A stretch of 64,000 nucleotides of DNA, taken from positions 248,001-312,000 of the forward strand of contig CAZIOP010000001.1 of the NCBI GenBank assembly GCA_964540895.1, written 5' to 3'. The first letter of the stretch is position 1. Every line of letters begins with the position of its first letter. Below, piece after piece: positions 59,594-64,000 of this stretch. The stretch is from Patescibacterium sp964540895 (GTDB lineage Bacteria; Patescibacteriota; Patescibacteriia; Patescibacteriales; Patescibacteriaceae). Made by a program: the position numbers and the translations under genes. The notes beneath the pieces were generated by a model. The model did not search any database. It saw only the letters and a list, made by a program, of their open reading frames with translations, and had not been told where the DNA came from.

Positions 59594-60049
59594 ATGAGTG
59601 ACCAAATTATTTCAGAAGAAGGGTATCATAAGCTAGAAGAAGAATATCACACTTTAAGTACTGCTAAGCGTAGAGAAATTGCTGACCGTATTGAGAAGGC
59701 CAAAGAACTTGGAGATCTAAGTGAGAACGCTGAATACGCTGATGCCAAAGAAGCCCAAGCTTTTAACGAAGGTAGAATTTCCGAAATTGCCAATTTATTA
59801 AAAAATTTAACAGTGGTTAAAAATACATCACATAATGAGGTTGGGATGGGTTCAAAAGTTACAGTTGAAATTGATGGTCAGAAAAAAGAGTATACTATTG
59901 TTAGTTTTAATGAAGCAGATCCGTTGTCAGGTTTAATTTCAAATGAATCACCCATGGGTGAAGCCTTTGTGGGGAAGAAAGTAGGGGAGAAGGTAGTAGT
60001 CCATAGTCCTAAAGGAGATATGACCTACAAAATTAATAAAATTGGTTAA
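59594..60049 (+). CDS. greA: Transcription elongation factor GreA
   Basis: A 151-residue factor that reactivates backtracked RNA polymerase through its secondary channel. The N-terminal coiled coil holds the acidic tip in ELGDLSENAEYADAKEAQAFNEGRI (Asp and Glu kept). The C-terminal FKBP-like domain (about 80-151) has GSKVTVEIDGQKKEYTIV and ISNESPMGEAFVGKKVGEKV. It has the normal length. A strong terminator follows. Confidence 0.95.
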   Translation: MSDQIISEEGYHKLEEEYHTLSTAKRREIADRIEKAKELGDLSENAEYADAKEAQAFNEGRISEIANLLKNLTVVKNTSHNEVGMGSKVTVEIDGQKKEYTIVSFNEADPLSGLISNESPMGEAFVGKKVGEKVVVHSPKGDMTYKINKIG

Positions 60050-60066
60050 TTGTAATCTAAAGAAAC

Positions 60067-60106
60067 AAAGACGACCTATAAGTGATATGGGTCGTCTTTA
60101 GTTTTG
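60067..60106. terminator. Intrinsic terminator after greA
   Basis: AAAGACGACC (60067-60076) pairs with GGTCGTCTTT (60090-60099), a 10-bp stem with a 13-nt loop; a short T-rich tract follows. Confidence 0.8.
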
Positions 60107-60132
60107 ACTAAATAAGTAAAAAAACGTAAAAT
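60104..60132 (+). promoter_or_regulatory. serS promoter
   Basis: TTGACT (60104-60109), a 17-bp spacer, and TAAAAT (60127-60132). The predicted start is at or next to the ATG at 60140, so the mRNA is leaderless, and the ATG at 60134 is too close to the -10 box to be the true start. Confidence 0.65.
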
Positions 60133-60139
60133 AATGGAT

Positions 60140-61405
60140 ATGTTAGATATAAAATTCATTCGAGAGAATAAAGAATTGGTTATTAAAAATAGTTCTGATC
60201 GCTTAAGTAAAGCCAATATTAATGCCTTACTCTCAGCTGATGAAAAGCATCGTCATACTATTGCTCAAGTTGAAGAATTACGGGCAAAGCGAAATCAAGG
60301 ATCTAAAAGTAAACCCACGGCTGCAGAGATTGCTGCTATGAAATCAATTGGTGATTTAATCACTAATCTTGAAGTTGAGGAAAAAAAATTGTCAGCTGAG
60401 GTGCATACATTATTATTAGAAGTCCCTAACTTAACCCATCAGGATGTTAAACATAGCGACAATGAAGATGATAATCCAATTGTAGAAACAGTTGGTTCAA
60501 TTCCTGATTTTTCTTTTAAGCCAAAAGATCATGTTGAATTAGCCGAAGTCTTAGATTTGATTGATTTTGAGCGAGGGATAAAAGTATCAGGTGCTAAATT
60601 TTATTACTTAAAAAATCAATTAGCCTTATTAAGTTTAGCCTTAAATAAATATGTTTTGGATATTGTTATGAAACACGGTTACACCTTTATGATAACGCCA
60701 GACATTGCCAAAACAGAAATTATTGAAGGCCTTGGTTTTAATCCACGAGGTGAATCAAGTCAGGTCTATGAACTTACTGGCGAAGATTTGAGCCTTATTG
60801 GAACAGCTGAAATCACCTTAGGTGGCTATCATGCGAATGAAGTATTACCACTTGAAAAATTACCATTAAAATATGTTGGTCTGTCTCATTGTTTCCGTAC
60901 CGAAGCAGGGGCCTATTCCAAATTTTCTAAAGGTATTTTTCGTGTTCATCAATTTGAAAAAGTTGAAATGTTTATGTATTGTCAGCCTGAACAAGCCGAA
61001 GACTTACATCAAGAAATGCTTCAGATTGAGAAAGAAATATTCACCGGTCTTAAAATTCCATTTCGAGTTGTTGATCATTGTACAGCTGATTTAGGGGCAC
61101 CCTCCTATCGCACGCTTGATTTAGAGGCTTGGATGCCAGGTAAGCCAAACAAAGACGGAGGGGAAGGGGACTATGCGGAAATTACCTCTACTTCTAATTG
61201 TACTGATTATCAAGCTCGTTCACTTAATATCAAATTCATTGATAAAGAAGGAAAAAAGCAATTAGTCTATACCTTAAACGGAACTGCTAATCCAGGTCCT
61301 CGTGCTTTGATTGCTATAATGGAAAATTACCAGCAAGAAGATGGTTCAATCCAGATCCCAGAAGTGTTGGTTCCATATATGGGGGGAGTTACTGAGATTC
61401 GCTAA
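60140..61405 (+). CDS. serS: Seryl-tRNA synthetase
   Basis: Charges tRNA-Ser. I chose the ATG at 60140 because MLDIKFIRENKELV is the canonical SerRS N-terminus and because of the promoter position; an ATG at 60134 would add two residues. The N-terminal arm (about 1-105) is a coiled coil. The class II motifs are GLSHCFRTEAGAYSKFSKGIFRVHQFEKVEMF (motif 2) and NGTANPGPRALIAIMENYQ (motif 3). At 421 aa it is typical. Confidence 0.95.
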   Translation: MLDIKFIRENKELVIKNSSDRLSKANINALLSADEKHRHTIAQVEELRAKRNQGSKSKPTAAEIAAMKSIGDLITNLEVEEKKLSAEVHTLLLEVPNLTHQDVKHSDNEDDNPIVETVGSIPDFSFKPKDHVELAEVLDLIDFERGIKVSGAKFYYLKNQLALLSLALNKYVLDIVMKHGYTFMITPDIAKTEIIEGLGFNPRGESSQVYELTGEDLSLIGTAEITLGGYHANEVLPLEKLPLKYVGLSHCFRTEAGAYSKFSKGIFRVHQFEKVEMFMYCQPEQAEDLHQEMLQIEKEIFTGLKIPFRVVDHCTADLGAPSYRTLDLEAWMPGKPNKDGGEGDYAEITSTSNCTDYQARSLNIKFIDKEGKKQLVYTLNGTANPGPRALIAIMENYQQEDGSIQIPEVLVPYMGGVTEIR

Positions 61406-61406
61406 C

Positions 61407-62552
61407 ATGTCAAAACGTTCAGAGCTTATTCAATTAAGTGTCATTAAGCAAATGGAAATATTAGCGTCCCGTCATGTGGACGTTATTTCGTTAGCACAAG
61501 GTATTCCAAGTTTTGATACACCCTCACCAATAAAAAGACGCGCTGAAATTGCCTTGGCGGAAAAGCTAGTGGCAAAATATTCCTTATCCCCAGGGCTGCC
61601 TGAACTCCGAGAAATGATTGAATTGTCTTTGACTAAAGACAGTATTTTCTATGATTGGGAAACAGAAATTATTGTTACCGCTGGTTCAATTGAAGGAATC
61701 ACTGCTAGCCTTCTAGCTATTACTGATCCAGGTGATGAAGTCATTATTCCCGATCCAACCTACACTAGTTACCGAGAAGCAGTGCGTCTCGCTGGCTGCA
61801 CACCTATTTTTGTGCCGCTTGATGAAAAAAATGGCTGGAAGATTGATATAGAAAAGTTTGCCAAGGCAATTACCCCTAAAACAAAAGTAATATTTTACTG
61901 TAATCCCAATAATCCAACTGGTACAGTGTACTCAAAAGAGGATTTACTTGCTTTAGGTAATTTAGCCTTAGATCATAATCTGTATATTATTGCTGATGAA
62001 GCTTATAAAGATTTTGTATATGAAGGCCAATCATATTTTTCTTTAGCAGAGTTCTCAAAATATCGACAACACCTTATTCGTGTCTTTAGTTTTTCTAAAC
62101 CATATGCCATGACTGGTTGGCGAGTAGGTTATGTCCATACTGATGCTAGTATTGCTCGTGAAATTCTCAAAGTTCATGACTCATTAGTTACCTGCGCACC
62201 CGTTATTTCTCAATATGCAGCCATGGGAGCTTTGGAAATGGGGGAGGAGTGGGTGATTCACTTTCGCGAGCAATATCAAAAACGACGACAGTTAATGTGC
62301 TCATATTTAGATCAACTCTCAGATGTATCTAGTTTTGTTCTGCCAACATCCGCCTATTTCGTTTTTCCACATTTTAACAATTGTACGGATAGTCTTAACC
62401 TAGCTAAAGATATTTTAGAAAAAGTGCAGTTAGCCACTGTACCTGGAGTTGCTTTTGGTCCTTCAGGTGAAGGGCATTTACGATTAAGTTTCGGACGGAC
62501 TGAAAATGATATTACTGAAGGGATGAAACGATTGTTAAGTTATTATCATTAG
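61407..62552 (+). CDS. Class I/II PLP-dependent aminotransferase
   Basis: A 381-residue fold-type I aminotransferase. I chose the ATG at 61407 (MSKRSELIQLSVIKQMEIL), one nt after the serS stop. The PLP contacts are visible: substrate loop SLAQGIPSFDTPSPI, CNPNNPTGTVYS, ADEAYKDF, and the Schiff-base Lys in VFSFSKPYAMTGWRVGY. It resembles the aspartate/aromatic group (AspC-, PatA-like). The substrate is not defined. It is cotranscribed with serS. Confidence 0.92.
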   Translation: MSKRSELIQLSVIKQMEILASRHVDVISLAQGIPSFDTPSPIKRRAEIALAEKLVAKYSLSPGLPELREMIELSLTKDSIFYDWETEIIVTAGSIEGITASLLAITDPGDEVIIPDPTYTSYREAVRLAGCTPIFVPLDEKNGWKIDIEKFAKAITPKTKVIFYCNPNNPTGTVYSKEDLLALGNLALDHNLYIIADEAYKDFVYEGQSYFSLAEFSKYRQHLIRVFSFSKPYAMTGWRVGYVHTDASIAREILKVHDSLVTCAPVISQYAAMGALEMGEEWVIHFREQYQKRRQLMCSYLDQLSDVSSFVLPTSAYFVFPHFNNCTDSLNLAKDILEKVQLATVPGVAFGPSGEGHLRLSFGRTENDITEGMKRLLSYYH

Positions 62553-62554
62553 AT

Positions 62555-63313
62555 ATGAAATCACTTAGACATATAGTATTAGGTTGGTATTTAGCCTTCG
62601 CAGCAAAGATAGTACTGTGGCGTTGTCGATCAACTATTATTGCCATTGCGGGAACTGTTAACAAAACGTTTACCAAAGAAGCAATTGAACAAGTATTACA
62701 AGCAAAAGGACATTCTACTCTTTCAACAACTCATACCTATAATACTGATATTGGTTTACCGTTATCAATTTTAGGTCTAGAAAGTGGCTATAATTCTGTT
62801 AGTCGATGGTTGAACATACTTCCACAAGTTTTAGTACGTATATTTAGCAGGAAATTGCCGTCAATATTAATTTTAGAGCTAGGTATTTCTCATCCAGGCG
62901 ATGCTAAAAAGTTACTTCGAATCATTACACCTGATATTGTAGTTATTACTGATATTACACAACGGTATCGTGAGAATTTTGGAGATATGAAAACCTTGTC
63001 TTCTGAGTATGGCTATTTATTGTCAGTTGTACCAAAACGTAGCTTTGTTGCTCTTAATTATGATACTATAATAGTACGTAATCTTAGGGATTTTTTAAAT
63101 GCCCGAGTTTATTTTTTTTCGTTGGAAAACAATGCAAACACTATTGATAGATTGTGGTTTATCCGAACATATAATAAAACATTAGAGGGGATGGAGGCAG
63201 AAATTGTTTCTCCTTCACAAACAGAGACAATCCATCTATCTCGTTTCGGCCGGCATCATCTTAATGCTTTTCTAATAGCTCGGATAGTTAGTTCTAATAT
63301 CAAGATTTTGTAG
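62555..63313 (+). CDS. MurF-like protein with degenerate ATP loop, no C-terminal domain
   Basis: A 252-residue homologue of the MurF at 1250-2533. Matching segments are THTYNTDIGLPLSILG (YKNYNNEIGVPLTVIG in MurF) and LELGISHPGDAKKL (EMGIDHPGDMDYL). The ATP loop is GTVNKTF (residues 33-39) in place of GSVGKTT. The catalytic His (SAHAEFF in MurF) and the Lys for carbamylation (HAEKFK) are both missing. The protein ends before the third domain. The frame is open and codon use looks normal, so it seems a kept pseudoenzyme, not a decayed gene. It lies between the aminotransferase gene and ftsQ, 1 nt before the latter. Confidence 0.8.
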   Translation: MKSLRHIVLGWYLAFAAKIVLWRCRSTIIAIAGTVNKTFTKEAIEQVLQAKGHSTLSTTHTYNTDIGLPLSILGLESGYNSVSRWLNILPQVLVRIFSRKLPSILILELGISHPGDAKKLLRIITPDIVVITDITQRYRENFGDMKTLSSEYGYLLSVVPKRSFVALNYDTIIVRNLRDFLNARVYFFSLENNANTIDRLWFIRTYNKTLEGMEAEIVSPSQTETIHLSRFGRHHLNAFLIARIVSSNIKIL

Positions 63314-63314
63314 T

Positions 63315-64000
63315 ATGGCTCCACAGCAATTTCATCGACATTATGCACCATTGAAACGACCACCACATCGTGCTGGTAATCCCTATTTTCGTAGTCGAGC
63401 AGCCGACCGGGTAGCAATGTCGCGAGTAAAAAATACTGCCTCACGTTTGCCTTTTAAATTTTGGGCATATTTATTTACTTTGTTTATAGTACTGTCTGGA
63501 GCAGGTTGGGCATTATTTTTCTCTCCATTCTTTGTAATTTCTCAAGTTGATGTTACGGGAACTGATGAGGTACGAGCCAGAGAAATAGAAGATATATTTT
63601 GGCAGCAAACAGATTTAAATCGTTTATACTTTTTGTCACAAACTAGATTACCGTTGTTTGATAGTAATTACTTGCAATCAAAGATTCTAGAACGATATAA
63701 TCTTGAGAAGGTAAGTATTAAGAAAAAAATACCTAGTTCAATAGTAATTCAAGTGACTGAAAAAGAACCAGCCGCGGTCTGGTTTGAAATGGATACATAC
63801 TATATTATTGACGATGAAGGCTATATGCTTAGGATAGTTCCTGGTGTCATTGCTGGTTTACCAACTATCTACAATAATGCAGATCTACAATATGACGAGC
63901 AATCTAAACGAATTTTTAATCAAACAGGAGTAATTACTGTAGCACGTGATATACAGTCTCAGTTAGAAGGATCGTTATCATATCTAAGTGTTCATCAAAT
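63315..64000 (+). CDS. ftsQ: Cell division protein FtsQ (3' end beyond window)
   Basis: The first 228 residues of an FtsQ/DivIB protein. It has a basic, His-rich cytoplasmic tail (MAPQQFHRHYAPLKRPPHR), one membrane helix (about residues 50-74, FWAYLFTLFIVLSGAGWALFF), then the POTRA-like start FFVISQVDVTGTDEVRAREI and the FtsQ segment KKKIPSSIVIQVTEKEPAAVWFEMDTYYIIDDEG. It bridges early and late division proteins. It lies 1 nt after the MurF-like gene, which suggests a shared transcript. The frame runs off the window end. Confidence 0.9.
   Translation, partial: MAPQQFHRHYAPLKRPPHRAGNPYFRSRAADRVAMSRVKNTASRLPFKFWAYLFTLFIVLSGAGWALFFSPFFVISQVDVTGTDEVRAREIEDIFWQQTDLNRLYFLSQTRLPLFDSNYLQSKILERYNLEKVSIKKKIPSSIVIQVTEKEPAAVWFEMDTYYIIDDEGYMLRIVPGVIAGLPTIYNNADLQYDEQSKRIFNQTGVITVARDIQSQLEGSLSYLSVHQ

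Noticed and set aside
62555..63313. Interpretation as a 3'-truncated murF pseudogene
   Set aside because: The frame is fully open to a stop 1 nt before ftsQ, codon use is normal, and the conserved structural segments are kept; a retained pseudoenzyme is the better reading.
1..64000. CRISPR arrays, insertion sequences, prophage genes
   Set aside because: No regular direct repeats with spacers, no transposase or integrase motifs and no phage structural genes were seen.

Overview
The window is a compact, AT-rich bacterial chromosome segment that looks like a member of the Candidate Phyla Radiation (Patescibacteria), probably Parcubacteria-like. The signs are two large DUF4012 proteins, a TagA-Nudix fusion, a MurG with the variant GGGTGGS loop, shortened or stripped-down informational proteins (RpsD without its N-terminal domain, RpoA without an alpha-CTD, AlaRS without C-Ala, TGT without its zinc cysteines), many glycosyltransferases, and genes packed with 1-10 nt gaps. 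TGA is used as a stop and Trp is TGG, so the recoded Gracilibacteria/Absconditabacteria are excluded. The lineage is inferred from gene content and was not tested by phylogeny.

Layout. 1-2.8 kb: 3' part of a division transpeptidase (FtsI/PBP2), murF, and a pterin-carbinolamine dehydratase homologue. 2.8-7.7 kb: minus strand, with def-fmt followed by tRNA-Glu(CUC), a LigB/Memo-like protein and a secreted repeat protein; one small orphan gene (4386-4673) is on the plus strand. 7.7-10.4 kb: clpB and a PNPOx-cupin fusion gene behind a sigma70 promoter with a shortened CIRCE-like operator. 10.5-15.1 kb: tagA-nudix, murG, murC, murB. 15.2-22.0 kb: a MacA-like adaptor, MacB-type ATPase, an MsbA-like exporter and two MacB permeases. 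22.7-29.3 kb: DUF4012, mreB, a GT4, and a secreted subtilase with FG-GAP-like repeats. 29.3-35.6 kb: nucleotide-sugar epimerase, GT2, DUF2304, two GT4 and a polytopic membrane protein. 35.7-46.9 kb: Smr protein, orphan genes, a GT-C-like membrane enzyme, GT4, second DUF4012, a surface beta-domain protein, tgt. 47.0-53.3 kb: alaS, tfoX-like, and the infA-rpmJ-rpsM-rpsK-rpsD-rpoA-rplQ-rplM-rpsI operon. 53.3-59.5 kb: gpsA-like gene, flippase, GT4, GT2, DUF192, O-antigen-ligase-like protein. 59.6-64 kb: greA, serS, aminotransferase, a degenerate MurF-like protein, and the 5' part of ftsQ.

Together the genes make the peptidoglycan precursor path (murB, C, F, G, transpeptidase, ftsQ, mreB), surface-glycan synthesis, export and polymerisation, export of unknown substrates, and the core of translation and transcription. 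Promoters are easy to read: most are -35/-10 pairs with exactly 17 bp between them or extended -10 boxes, and many place the -10 box only 6-7 nt before the ATG, so leaderless mRNAs are likely. Shine-Dalgarno sequences are rare.

Most notable observations: a terminator/anti-terminator-like leader in the ribosomal operon; a compact CIRCE-like site before clpB with a similar motif at the subtilase promoter; widespread leaderless promoters alongside a CTD-less RpoA; a TGT whose three zinc cysteines are all replaced; and a catalytically degenerate MurF paralogue next to ftsQ.
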